Shown here piece after piece: positions 33,840-44,090 of a stretch of DNA of 64,000 nt. Source of the DNA: Notamacropus eugenii (Eukaryota > Chordata > Mammalia > Diprotodontia > Macropodidae); the NCBI RefSeq assembly GCF_028372415.1, contig NC_092878.1, positions 26,139,903 to 26,203,902 of the forward strand. Reading direction: 5' to 3'. The notes under the pieces were generated by a model. The model ran no database searches. It was given only the letters and a program-made list of their open reading frames with translations, and was not told the DNA's origin. Every line of letters starts with the position of its first letter. Position 1 is the first letter of the stretch. The position numbers were made by a program, and so were the translations under genes.

Positions 33840-34015
33840 CTTTGTGTTTTATAATCTTTATATTTATTCTCCATTTATATTCGCACATGTCCTTGTTCTC
33901 TACATTATATCTTTTTGTACATCTTGTTAGATGTGAATTTCATTTATCATATGTGCATCCTCAAGGTCTAGAACAGCATCTGGCACATAGTAAGTACTTA
34001 ATAAATGCTTGTTGA
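33840..34015 (+). mobile_element. L2 LINE 3' tail
   Basis: 'gtctagaacagcatctggcacatagtaagtacttaataaatgc'. 34020-34680 has no clear assignment. Confidence 0.75.
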
Positions 34016-34689
34016 TTTTTTAATGAAGATTTGAACTCATTTCACAGGATAAGGTAAAAAAAAGGCTTATTTCAATTATGACCAAAATGCCCACTTCCTC
34101 CCCTCCAGCCCCTGACTCCCCCAAGGAGAAACTACTGTGTCTCTAAAAGGAAAGGCGGAGCTGAGCAATGGTGGATTGGGCCATGTCAACTGACCAGTCA
34201 GTAAAAGTTAACAGCATCCTTTCTGTCCCTGGCATGAGACAAGGTGCCTTGGGCTACGAAAGAAATATAAATGTAACTGTATAAAACAACTAAGGAAATA
34301 CATGCATACACATGTGCATGCATGTGTGTATATGTATGTATGTATTTTTCAACGTTGTTTGTGTTTGGATATGATAAAGGAATCAGGAAGCTGTATGTTG
34401 GGCATGGTGCCAAAGGCAGGTTTCCAAGGAAGGGCAGTTTTGCCCTAAAGAAGTAGAAACCTATTCCCTAAAGAGCTCTTCCTGAGCCCCTACAGTCTCT
34501 GCCTTCTCATCTCCCCTAATCCCAGGAGTTAGAGTAAAGGGAAGTGGGAGGCAATGGATGTGGGAATATGATGGTTGGAGAAGACAGAACCAGAAAGAGG
34601 TGTGACCCAGACATCAGACTTTGAAAGTGTCAGTCTAGGGCTGGGGAAGAAAGGGTGATCTGGTGAGGAAAATAGAAAGGGGGAATCCT

Positions 34690-36060
34690 TTATGTTGTAG
34701 ATGATCTTTAAAACTAGGTAGAGGGATTTTGGTTCAGCACAATAGGCAATAGGGAAATATTATGGGACCTTAAGTAGGGGAGTAAAATCATAAAAATGAT
34801 ATTTTATAAAGATTCCTCCTAGTGTGTAAGATTGGAGGAGAGACTGGAATCAGGAATACCTGTGGTGAGCGTTGGGAGGCAGTCAGGATAGACCATGTGT
34901 GTGATGAGAACAGTGGCTAAAGGAATGGAGAAAGATAAAATAAAGTGATATTTCGAAGGAGGCATCAACCAGAGATGTTAATTACTTGGATATAGGGAGT
35001 AAATGAAAAAGAGTCAAAGATGGCTCTGAGTCTTCAATCCTTGAAAATTAGGAGGAGGATAATAGGGTCAACAATGGATTTGCGGAGGTTGGGAAAAGAA
35101 GCTGGCTTTGGTGGGGAAGATGAGTTCTGTTTTAAATACACTGTTTTCTCAGTTGGCTAAACATCCAAATGGAAAAGTCCCCCAGGCAGGAAATGTGAAG
35201 TTACAACATCCTGGATAAGAGATGGAAACTGGAGGTGCAGATTTACCAACATAAAGGAAATTCTCAAAGTCCCCAGCAAGAACATACTTATGAAGCACCT
35301 ACTATGTGCAAAATACTCTGCTCAGAAAAAAAGACAAAATTCAGACAGTCTCTCATCTCATGGAGTTTGTATTTATTCTATTGCTTGAATTCTACATATG
35401 CAGAAGAGAAAATGCAAGATTTTTTGAGAAGGAAGAGAAAGAACAGCTAATAACATGGAAATTCAGAAAGGCTTCATGGAGGAGGTGACTCCTGAGTTGA
35501 GTTTCAAAGAAAAATAAGGATTCTGAGAGGTGAAAGGTTATACTCCTGAGCAAATACTTGGAATTGAGGGATGAAATGTCTAGTTCTGGGAATAGTTATT
35601 GGTTTAGCGTGGATGGCATGATGAGTGTATGAAGGGGAAGACTGTAAAAGATACAGTGAAGCCAGACTGCAAGAAACCTTAAATGCTAGGCTGAGAAGTC
35701 TCTTCATCCTGGAAATAATGAGGCTTCTCAGCCGTGGAATTACACAGTCAGATCTGTTTTAGGAAGATGATTTTGACCCTTGTGTTGAAGACCGTGTGGA
35801 GAAGGTAAGAGAGACAAGAAGCTAGGACAGACTAGTTGGAAAGTTAGTAGAGAATCTTAAGTGAGAGATGATCAAAGCTTGAACTCTAGAGTAGGGATCA
35901 TGAGAGGGGAGGGGTATGGAAAATGTCATTAAGGCAGAATCTACCAAACTCAATAACTGGACATGAAGGTAAGGAAGAAGGAAAAATCAAGGATGCCACT
36001 GAGGTTAAAATCCTGGGTGGATAGTGGGACCCTTCATAGAACTAAGAAATGTGAAGGAGA
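34690..36060 (-). mobile_element. L2-like LINE, long antisense relic
   Basis: Reads as the complement of the L2 type at 16.3-17.4 kb: 'aataggcaatagggaaatattatggg' (34740), 'tataaagattcctcctagtg' (34805), 'gtcaaagatggctctgagtcttc' (35013), 'gaagcacctactatgtgc' (35292), 'aaaggcttcatggaggaggtgac' (35467) and 'aatcaaggatgccactgagg' (35985). It is strongly diverged, probably more than one fragment (34690-35170 and 35278-36060). Confidence 0.55.
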
Positions 36061-36094
36061 AGATTTAAGGGGTTAGGGCAGGATGGGGGGAGAA

Positions 36095-36300
36095 GATGAT
36101 AACAGTTTTCATAGGCTCATGGATCTCAATGAGAAGAGACCTTAATGGCCATCTAGTTTAATTTTCTTTTTACAGTTGAGGAAATTGAGGCTAGGGAGAT
36201 TAAATGATTTGCTGGAGATCACACAGAGATAAGTGTCAGGGGTGAGAGTTGAACCCAGGTCCTCTGGCTTCAACACTAGTGCTCTTTCTTTTGTAAGGTC
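36095..36300 (-). mobile_element. MAR1-type SINE, antisense
   Basis: 'aatgagaagagaccttaatggccatctag', 'gaggctagggagattaaatg' and 'ttgaacccaggtcctctggc'. A short (GTTTT)n follows at 36312-36330. Confidence 0.85.
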
Positions 36301-36424
36301 ATTAGAAAGGTTTTGTTTTGTTTTGTTTTGAGAGAGAGGAAGACAAAGGACCAAAGCTAGAATCTTGGGATATCCTATAGTTAGAAGGTATGATACATGG
36401 AAGGAAGGAAGGTGGGATTAGAGG

Positions 36425-36600
36425 AAGGCAGTGTGGCACAATGGATGGAGCACTTATTCTAGAGTGAGGATCTAGGCTCAAATTCTGCCTCTGATGATGT
36501 GTGATTCTGAGCATGTCACAATCTCCCTGGGCCTCAGTTTTCTCATCCATAAAGTGATGACGTCTGACCTTCCTTCTGGCAATCCTGTGATAAAAAGGGT
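36425..36600 (+). mobile_element. MAR1-type SINE
   Basis: 'gcagtgtggcacaatggatggagc', 'ctccctgggcctcagttttctc' and 'gacgtctgaccttccttctgg'. Confidence 0.85.
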
Positions 36601-36639
36601 GGTTTCTAATCTGAGCTTCTAAAATACAGATTACATACA

Positions 36640-36780
36640 TTTAAGATCATAGAGCTAGAAGGCATCTTAGTGTTACCTCTTTTTTTTATGATGAGGAAAT
36701 ATTTTACAATTTTTGTACATTTTACAGATGTGGAAACTGAGGTTCAGAGGTTACTCGCTTTCCAATTAAGGATCTCAGGG
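36640..36780 (-). mobile_element. SINE, antisense
   Basis: 'gatcatagagctagaaggcatc' and 'cattttacagatgtggaaactgagg'. Confidence 0.7.
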
Positions 36781-37019
36781 CGATTTACACACACATAGGA
36801 GTCCTGAATCAGGAATTCAGAAACAGAGGGGTGGAGAGAACAGTTTCTCATCCTTGAGAGAGCTGAAGATAGAACCCCAGACTACCTGATTCCCAGCCTA
36901 CCTGGAGCTCCACCTCTCGCCACTTCATGGGGAAAAACCACAATAAGCCAGTGAGAGGAATTCAAGCCAAGCTCTCTGGATTGCATCCTGCGAAGTCTAA
37001 ACCGGGCAGCTCCAAAGAG

Positions 37020-37087
37020 CCAGGTGTGTGGGACCAGAGCACCCATTTCTGGAGGCTGGCAGTGGGGGGTGGGGAGTGGGGGGTGGA
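37020..37087. repeat. Local duplication, copy 1
   Basis: A segment with 'agagcacccatttctggagg' then G/T-rich 'ggtggggagtgggg' recurs at 38181-38240 with a few changes. Confidence 0.75.
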
Positions 37088-37144
37088 GTCCCTGAGCAAG
37101 GGAGCCCTCCCTTCCCTCCTCCGACAAAGAAAGGGAGAGGGGTT

Positions 37145-37300
37145 TAAAATAAATTAATTAATGAAACACACGGGCTTTTTATAAATAGCTTCAGCCCCGG
37201 CATATTTGTAAATTCAGTGGGGTTTTTTTGTGTCAATGACATCACCATTCTCCCCATGGCAACTCCCGACGATATCGAAATTGCCAGGCAACGTTGGAGA
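37145..37300. promoter_or_regulatory. Candidate enhancer/promoter block with MEF2- and RFX-type sites
   Basis: TTATAAATAG at 37179-37188 fits the MEF2 consensus YTAWWWWTAR exactly. CCCCATGGCAAC (37252-37263) and TTGCCAGGCAAC (37281-37292) are X-box-like, as bound by RFX factors. TGACATCA at 37237-37244 is AP-1/CRE-like. TTAATTAAT at 37155 is homeodomain-like. CGATATCG at 37270-37277 keeps two CpGs. Clustering in about 150 bases of non-repeat DNA suggests selection; this is inference from motifs only. Confidence 0.4.
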
Positions 37301-38011
37301 GACTTGGTGCCCCCAAAACGAGCCCGATGATTTGACTGAGAGAGCCAAGGGTGCCTGGGTGTTCTGGGGAAACATGGGGAGAGCCGTGACGGGGACTCTG
37401 GCAGGCGGTAGCATCCATCGGCTGGAGAGCCTGGGGTGTCTGAGATGAGGGCTTTGTGAAGCCTCACCTCTTCTGCTGGCTCTCCCTTTTTTAAGTCAAA
37501 AGCGGGAAGGAGAAGGAGGGAGGCTGGGGAGAAGTGGGGGGCAGGGCGCTCTCCTTCCCATCCCTAACGTGCAATCCAGGTGACTAAGCAAGGGAACAGG
37601 GACTGACTCACGCCTAGGTTATGTACCTCCGTTTTTTTAGTCTTCATTTGAATTGCTTTTTTCACTTGGGAAACTTGGAGCGATTATCTCAGCTCTCCCC
37701 TTCCTTCTTCCCGCTCTCCTTCCCCCCTTGGGTCCTAAGAGGATGGAATGACCAGTGGGGCTCTCCTGGGTCGGTGGTTCCGGACGTGCTGTGTGGCCAG
37801 AAAAGAAGAAACAGAGTCAAATGGCAGGTATGGTGACTTTCTCTTTCTGTCCCTTTGAAAGCTGCCGGGAGAAGGAGAGGGGGCGGGGTGTGTGGATTTC
37901 AATTAATTCTAATTCTGGGGCAAGAAGGGCAATCTCCATCCGATCTGGCAAGCAGCTCTGGACGTTTCATCTCCTTTTCCAACGGGCTGTTTTTCTTATG
38001 AACCGGATTCT

Positions 38012-38175
38012 ATGGAGAAAGGCAGTGTGGTACTGGGAATAGGGTGCTGGGCTTAGAGTCAGGAAGTCTCAGATTTGAAAACCGTCTCAATTGCATACTT
38101 GTTGTATGACCGTGACAAGTCAACCTCCCTGAGCTCTAGTCTCTATCTGTAAAATGGGTAGATGTTACATACCCT
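38012..38175 (+). mobile_element. MAR1-type SINE
   Basis: 'gaaaggcagtgtggtactgg', 'ttgtatgaccgtgacaagtc' and 'gtctctatctgtaaaatggg'. Confidence 0.8.
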
Positions 38176-38180
38176 CACAA

Positions 38181-38240
38181 CCAGGGGTGTGAAACAAGAG
38201 CACCTATTTCTGGAGGGTGGGGGTGGGGAGTGGGGTGTGG
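38181..38240. repeat. Local duplication, copy 2
   Basis: Diverged copy of 37020-37087 ('agagcacctatttctggagg', 'ggtggggagtgggg'), directly upstream of the (GA)n tract. Confidence 0.75.
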
Positions 38241-38269
38241 ATACACACATAGGAAGAGAGAGATGTGTG

Positions 38270-38271
<2 letters not shown>

Positions 38272-38334
<63 letters not shown>
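38272..38334. repeat. (GA)n microsatellite
   Basis: About 31 uninterrupted GA units. Confidence 0.98.
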
Positions 38335-38338
<4 letters not shown>

Positions 38339-38639
38339 ATATCTGTCAATCTGTATCTATATATATCTTTGCAAAACTTTAAAGTGGTGTATAAATGCCA
38401 GCTAATATTATGAGAAGCATTTGTCTAGAAGGGACTAGATTGTCTTGGCCTGCTCTAACTATGGAATTGCCAGGTTGGTCAGGTGAATAATGGGGTCTTC
38501 CAGAAGGGCTCTATCCCAGTAAACGCTGGGATATCACAGTTCTCTGGGACTAACAGTGGAAGGCGAGGTTAGGGGCCAGTATGGCTGCTGGGTGGATGAC
38601 TTCTATCAAGAATAAAGGCTCATTGATTTAAAGCTGAAA

Positions 38640-38845
38640 GAATAATAGGGTGACAGAGTTAGATTTAGCTTAGAGGTCATTGAATCCAACCTCCTCATTT
38701 TATAGATGAGGCATCAAGAAGTTAAATGACTTGCCTGTGGTCACACAGCTATTAAGTGTTTGAGATGGGATCTGAACCCAGGTCTATTTGGATATTAATT
38801 CCAGTGCCCTGTCTGCAACTCCATGCTGCCTCTCCTAGGGAACCA
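38640..38845 (-). mobile_element. MAR1-type SINE, antisense
   Basis: 'gtcattgaatccaacctcctc', 'cctgtggtcacacagctattaag' and 'ccatgctgcctctc'. Confidence 0.9.
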
Positions 38846-38849
38846 TAGT

Positions 38850-38955
38850 GGTCATCTAGACAAACTTCCCCAATTTTACAGAGGAGGAAACTGAGACCCA
38901 TGGAAGCTGAGGCTTGACTAAAACTGAACAAGTAGGCAGGATTTGAACCTAGACC
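38850..38955 (-). mobile_element. MAR1-type SINE fragment, antisense
   Basis: 'gtggtcatctagacaaacttcccc' and 'gaggaaactgagacccatgg'. Confidence 0.8.
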
Positions 38956-38957
38956 AG

Positions 38958-39172
38958 CTAAGGGACACAGTGGATAGAGTGCCAGGCTTGGAGTCAGGAA
39001 GACCTAAGTTCAAATTCAGCCTCAGATACTAACTGTGTGACCCTGGGCAATTCACTTAACCCTGTTCGCCTCAGTTTCCTCATCTGTAAAATGAATAATA
39101 AAGAAACGACAAATCACTCCAATATCTTTGCCAAGAAAACCTCAGATGGGGTCATGACTGACCAACAACAGC
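38958..39172 (+). mobile_element. Long marsupial SINE with RTE-like tail
   Basis: 'cagctaagggacacagtggatagagtgcc' to 'gatggggtcatgactgac'. Confidence 0.95.
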
Positions 39173-39772
39173 ATTTCACTCCAGAGCCACTGGTCTTTCC
39201 ACTGTGCTGCACTAGACTTGGGGAGAAAAAAACCCCACAAAACAAAAGCCAAAACAACACCTGCCTTCCCAGGGCCCAGACGCATTCTGGGCTAAAGAGG
39301 CATTGAACCGTTCTCAAGTTGATAGTGGCTCCGGACAGCATATTTCCAGCAGGGAGCATTAATGTGGGAAGCCCCAGGGTATGTTCCTCACAGGGGAAAT
39401 AGTACACTGGGTACTTTCACTGAACACGGTCAGTCCAAGGCACCTGGAAAAAAAACCCCCACAACATTTTCTCAGCTGGAATCTTGACTTCCTGAGTGTC
39501 AGTCAGCATCTATAATCTTATCCTCTCTACCAGAGACATTAGCCATCATGAAATTAATGAGGTCCCAAGGAGCATCTCTCACTTACTGTAACCCCCAGCT
39601 AGTGAGCCATCCTTCTCACCTGAGAGTAAGAGGCCAGAACTTTATTTAGGTCTAGCAGTAAGTCACATTTCTGCCCTCTACCTGCTGTCAGAGTATTCAG
39701 CCCCCAAGGTAACTCCTCCTGGCATGTGCCAGGGAGAGGGGGCGCCAACCCCCTTCCTTCCCTCCTCCACAG

Positions 39773-40036
39773 CAGCTGGCAGCAAGCTAGTGCCGGTGAG
39801 TAAGCAGCTGGAGGGAGGATATGCATATGGAAACAGGATTACAGCAAACCAGGAGCTTTAGAAAGAAGCTGGGAAAGGAAAGGACTGAGATTCTTTTTTT
39901 TTCTTTTTCTTTTTGCCTGAAGGGAGGGCTGTTTCCTGGGTTGAAGACATGCAGCAGCCTGCAGACAGAGAGCTGTAAGGGCCCCAGCTGCTGAGAAAGA
40001 AAGAAGCCAAGAAAACCCGACCGGACAGTGTCCCAG
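39773..40036 (+). other. Candidate non-coding (5' UTR) exon
   Basis: An acceptor-like tract (pyrimidine-rich 39748-39770, then CAG) precedes 39773. Two donor-like sites follow: 'ccg/gtgagt' at 39795/39796 and the near-perfect 'cag/gtaagc' at 40036/40037. This gives either a 23-base micro-exon or a 264-base exon. All three plus frames have stops, so it would be untranslated. A 9-codon ATG frame starts at 39947. No repeat family matches 39540-40050. Upstream and within lie CAGCTG E-boxes (39773, 39805, 39984) and an ATGCATAT octamer-like string (39819). It could be a first exon instead, with its start inside this interval. Splicing is inferred from motifs only. Confidence 0.35.
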
Positions 40037-40554
40037 GTAAGCTTCTCTCCAGGAACCTGGCATCCTGGGCCCAGGGGCAGGAAGCACAGTCCAGCCTCCA
40101 CATCCAGACTAGGAGGAAAGGCCCTTCTGGAGAGATTAGAGAGGGAGATCTCTGAAGGATCCTGAACTCGGGAGTTTGAACTCAGCTACTATATTCACTT
40201 GGATCCCTGCCACTCCCTTTCCGAGCTAGGGTTTAAACCTTGGCCAATCAGAACTGGCCTCTCAGTCCTAAACTTGAAAGGGCAAGATCTGACAGAGCCG
40301 TCTTAACCCTTGAAAAGCCTGTACAGGACCATTGGCTGCAGCCTTCCCATACATGGAGGTGGGTTCCTGAAGCAGGATGGGGATTTGTTCCCAGCCCCCA
40401 GCTGAGGGGTGAGTGCTAGGATTTGAGGGAAGGTGGGTGCTCCCCCAACTGCTCAGGTGTTTAGGACCTTAAAGACACTGGATCGGGGTTACTGATTAAA
40501 GTGCGCCGTGAGAAGCATTTAGTAAACACGTGTTCTAGGTCCATATTGTCTTCC
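40037..40554. other. Unassigned non-repeat stretch
   Basis: Would be intronic if the exon at 39773-40036 is real. Nothing else is recognised. 39173-39540 is likewise unassigned. Confidence 0.4.
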
Positions 40555-40660
40555 TTCCAGAATGTAAGCTCTTTTGGTTCAGAATCTATTTCATTTATGC
40601 TGTGGTATCTGGACCACCACACCCATAATCAGTACTTAATAAATGCTTGTTGATTATTAG
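40555..40660 (+). mobile_element. L2 LINE 3' tail
   Basis: 'cagaatgtaagctcttttggttcag' to 'cttaataaatgcttgttg'. Confidence 0.75.
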
Positions 40661-40734
40661 CTATTTAATGGACTTACAAAGTACCAAGCATCGTGCTAAG
40701 CCCTGGGAAAATACAAAAGCAAGGTAATGCAAAG

Positions 40735-40915
40735 AGCCTGGAGTAGAACAGGAGTGAGAATTCTATCCTGATTCTTCCTTGGGCTGACTGTGTGACCTTG
40801 GGCAAGTCATTTAACTTCTCTTGGCCTCAGTTTCCTCCTTTATAAAACTCAGAGGCTACAAATGGAACACTATATAACCCTGCAAATCTCTCGTGATGCT
40901 AATACTCTATGATTA
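40735..40915 (+). mobile_element. MAR1-type SINE
   Basis: 'gagaattctatcctgattc', 'gtgaccttgggcaagtcatttaacttc' and 'cctcctttataaaactcag'. 40916-41680 is unassigned. Confidence 0.85.
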
Positions 40916-41684
40916 AAGGGACGTTTGTGGCATCTTAGAAGCCAGGGAATTGGAGGGGATAAAGGCTGGTGTCCACTTTTCTTGGGCTAGCTTTCTTGTT
41001 CCCATAATGCCAAAGCAGGCAGCACCTGGTCCCTTTCTAGAAATGCTCCCCTTTGGGGCAGGTAAAGCATTTCCCCCTCCCTGACAGGTCCCCATCTGTC
41101 CTTCTCTGGAGAAAAAGTGCTTCTCCTTCCATCCTGAGTCTACTGGGTTATGCAAGGAAGGCAGCTTTACCTAGTTAATACTGAGCTGTGATGGGAGGCT
41201 GGATACCTGGGTTCTAGTCCACACTGCAGTGGGAGTTTGAGTACATCCCATCCCCATTTGTGTCTCTGGCTTTGTCTCTGACGTTGTGTTAATGACCCAG
41301 GCTTCTCCCAGGGGTTTTGTAAGCACCAATGACCTCATGTTTACAGTGTTTGGAGCTCAGCAGAGGAGTGAGACTACAGCAATGCAGTCAACATCATTAT
41401 CTGTCCTGGGTCTAAAATACCTGGGTACAGTGTTCTTGCTTAGGGTCCACGCATCCTGCCACTAAGGGCCAGGGGAACTTGCTGGGGAAGTCAGCTCTTC
41501 AGCTCTGCCGGAAAACCTCAGGAATAGGATTCAGAGCCAGGGTTCTAGTGCTTATGATGAGTTAGGATATATTTCCTTAAATGCAAGATCCCAGAAGTAG
41601 GAAGGATCATGCTTTTCTCCTGACATCCTAGCGCTTGGCACAAAGCAACTGTTCAATGAATGTTTTTCATTCATTCATTCCTTC

Positions 41685-41830
41685 ATAGTACTCTCTAGTT
41701 TACAAAGTACTTTCTTTGTGAGAAGCATATGAAGTAGATATGACAAATTCATCCCAGTTTTACCAATGAGGAAATTGGGGATCTGAGCAGCCAAGCAACT
41801 TTCTTACAATCCAAAATAGGTGCTTCAAAT
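41685..41830 (-). mobile_element. MIR SINE, antisense
   Basis: 'agtttacaaagtactttctttg' and 'gttttaccaatgaggaaattggg'. Confidence 0.7.
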
Positions 41831-41849
41831 ATGTTTGGCTATTGATTAA

Positions 41850-42285
41850 TCATCAAGCATTTATTATGTCCTGATAAAGGACGATACAGCTACATGAAAG
41901 AAAGAAGTCTCTGAACTGAAAGATCTTATATTCCATAGGGGAAACAACATGGACACATAAAAGAATCTATAAAATGATATAAGTAATATAATATGTAAAT
42001 ATAAAATGAATGCGAGATAATTTCAGGGATGGGGTGGGACTCAGTAGCAGCTGGGATGATAGGAAAAGCCTCATTTAGGATATAGCTTTTGTGTGGAGCT
42101 TTGATGGAAAGTAGGGGGTCTTAAAGGCAGAGGTGGAGAGGGAGTTCATTTCTAACGTGGGATCTGGATGAAGACACAAATAAGAGAGGGAATTTGTGTA
42201 TGAGGAACAGTGAGATTTCAGTGTTCAGAGAGGAGAGTAATGTATATTAATGCAAGAAAGGTAGGGTGGGGCCAGATTGGGAAAA
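41850..42285 (-). mobile_element. L2-like LINE, antisense
   Basis: 'atcaagcatttattatgtcctg', 'gaaaagcctcatttaggatatagc' and 'gtggggccagattgggaaaatc' correspond to the complement of the L2 tail. Confidence 0.6.
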
Positions 42286-42289
42286 TCTG

Positions 42290-42492
42290 CTAGGATGGGG
42301 AATCTACAGCCTCAAAGCCACATGTGGCCTTCTAGGTCCTTGGGTGAGGCCTTTTGACTGAGTCCAAGTTTTACAGAACAAATCCTTTTAGTAAAGGGAT
42401 TTGTTCTATGAAGTCTGGATTCAGTCAAAAGGCTGCGCTTGAGGACTTAGAGGTCCACATGTGACCTTGAAGCAGCGGGTTCCCCACCCCTG
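42290..42492. mobile_element. Foldback hAT MITE, full length
   Basis: 'ggatggggaatctacagcctc' at the left and 'gcgggttccccacccctg' at the right. The centre 'aaatccttttagtaaagggattt' (42380-42402) is the fold point. Whole-length arms are complementary. Confidence 0.9.
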
Positions 42493-42597
42493 ATCTAGAA
42501 GGTCAAACAAAGAAGTTTGCATTTAATTTCAAATCAACTGGTATTTATTGAGTTGGAGGGGGAAAGGGAGCAAATACAGCAAGACCTATGCATGAAA

Positions 42598-42765
42598 TAG
42601 CTAAAGACCTGGGTTCTAATCCCATCTCATAATATTAGCTTTGTGACCCTACCCAAGTCATTTAACTTCTCTGGAGCGGTATGTAGTCTGTGAAATGAGG
42701 GATTCGTACTTGACTTCCAAAGCCAGTTTCTTCTAAGATCCTGTGACCATGAGGTGTCAGAGCCA
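42598..42765 (+). mobile_element. MAR1-type SINE
   Basis: 'gacctgggttctaatccc', 'gtgaccctacccaagtcatttaacttc' and 'gtctgtgaaatgaggg'. Confidence 0.85.
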
Positions 42766-42934
42766 GATTCTAACCTAAGTGCCTTGAATCCAAGTTCATC
42801 TCTCCTTGAGATCATCATAGGAGATCTAGACATTTGAGGCTAAGATTGGTATATCCCTGTCAGCTATCCCCTGGTGCAGGATATTCACCTTCCCCCACCC
42901 CATACTCTGGTCCTGGAAAAAGGCCTTGGGAAGT

Positions 42935-43030
42935 CCATCAGTCAGACAATAGGCACATATCAGAGTGCCTACTACGTATAAGGCATTGTGTCATGTTTGG
43001 AGATAACAAAAACTCTGGATTGCTGATGTC
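42935..43030 (-). mobile_element. L2 LINE tail, antisense
   Basis: 'gtgcctactacgtataaggcattgtg'. Confidence 0.5.
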
Positions 43031-43299
43031 TGCAATAGCCAGAATTAGGCAAGAGGCCACTTTGACAGAAAGGACTTTCTTCAGCAAGGCTAATGAGTCC
43101 TCATGTCCATTTTTCCAAGATGAAAGAAGGTTATGACACCATAGAGCATTGTACCAGGTCTGTGGAGCTCTTTGGTCATGATGAGCCGGGCTCATGTTAG
43201 AAATTCTTATTTCCACCTGCTAAAATTTCTGTGGTAGCCAGATGTCACACTAGCATATGGATTCCTCTGGTCAGATAGGTCTTTTCCAAGTTCTTTGGG

Positions 43300-43580
43300 A
43301 GAGGCAGCCTTAGTGAGCTGGAGGGAGACCTGAATTCTGTTTCTGGCCAAGCCAATAACTCATTCTGTGGAGTCAAATTGTCACCGTCTTTGAGTCTGAA
43401 TTTCCTCTTTATAAAATGAGGAGGCTGGAAGGGATGAGTCAATTCAATTCAACGCACATTTATTAAGCATTTAATATGGGCCAGGCACTGGGCTATAAGC
43501 TCGGAGAAATATAAATTCAAAAACTAAATAGCCTGTCCTCCAGGAACCTGTATCTTAGGGGAGAGAAGGGGAGAAACAAC
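43300..43580. mobile_element. SINE (plus) followed by antisense L2 tail
   Basis: 43320-43440 carries a MAR1-type SINE ('gagtctgaatttcctctttataaaatgag'). 43440-43580 carries 'cacatttattaagcatttaatatgggccaggcactggg', the complement of the L2 end. Confidence 0.7.
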
Positions 43581-43645
43581 ATGTACATACCGTACCGTAC
43601 ATACCGTATGTACATATGTATGTACCGTGCATACATGATACCGTA
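43581..43645. repeat. Degenerate TACCG/TACAT tandem tract
   Basis: Alternating 'gtacataccgtac' and 'gtatgtacatatg' units that are partly self-complementary. Confidence 0.8.
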
Positions 43646-43805
43646 GAGAGAGCTATGGATTTGGAGTCCAAGGACCTGGGCTCAAATCTAAGCTTTGCCA
43701 CTTACTAGCTGCATGATCCTGGGTGAGTAGTTTCACCTTTCTCAGTTTCCTCATCTATAAAATGAGAGGATGATATCCCTTCCAGAGCTAAATCTATAAT
43801 CCTAA
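43646..43805 (+). mobile_element. MAR1-type SINE
   Basis: 'gagctatggatttggagtcc', 'catgatcctgggtgagtag' and 'cccttccagagctaaatctataatcc'. Confidence 0.9.
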
Positions 43806-43904
43806 ATTCAAAAATAAGCATTGGAGAGGGATAGGGGGCTGGCCCTGTGATTTCATGGGTTTAGGGGAATCATAGCTGTGGGAATTTCCTCTACCAACAT
43901 TATT

Positions 43905-44090
43905 GTCAAGTTGTTTCAGTCATGTCCGACTTGTTATAACCCCATTTTGAGATTTTCTTGGTAGAGACATTGGAGTGCTTTGCCATTTCCTTTTCCAGCT
44001 CATTTGACAGATGAGGAAACTGAGACAAACAGGGTGAAGTGATTTGTCCATGTCCAAGCCTCTACCCACTACCCAGCTGCCTACATTCTA
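43905..44090 (-). mobile_element. Long marsupial SINE with RTE-like tail, antisense
   Basis: 'gttgtttcagtcatgtccgac', 'cattttgagattttcttggtag' and 'cagatgaggaaactgagac'. Confidence 0.9.

Larger units (their letters stand above)
36880..37835 (+). promoter_or_regulatory. Non-repeat, GC-richer island with motif clusters
   Basis: No repeat is recognisable, and CpG dinucleotides are more frequent than elsewhere in the window, as in a weak CpG island or an enhancer. It includes a RUNX-type AACCACAA (about 36935) and a block at 37145-37300 described separately. Further down are an ATG at 37821 and a splice-donor-like 'ggcag/gtatgg' at 37827/37828. Strand and function are inferred. There is no transcript evidence. 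Confidence 0.35.

Noticed and set aside
34690..36060. First taken as a unique transcribed region because of its even purine-rich composition
   Set aside because: Several ordered blocks match the complement of the L2-type LINE at 16.3-17.4 kb, so an antisense L2 relic is simpler.
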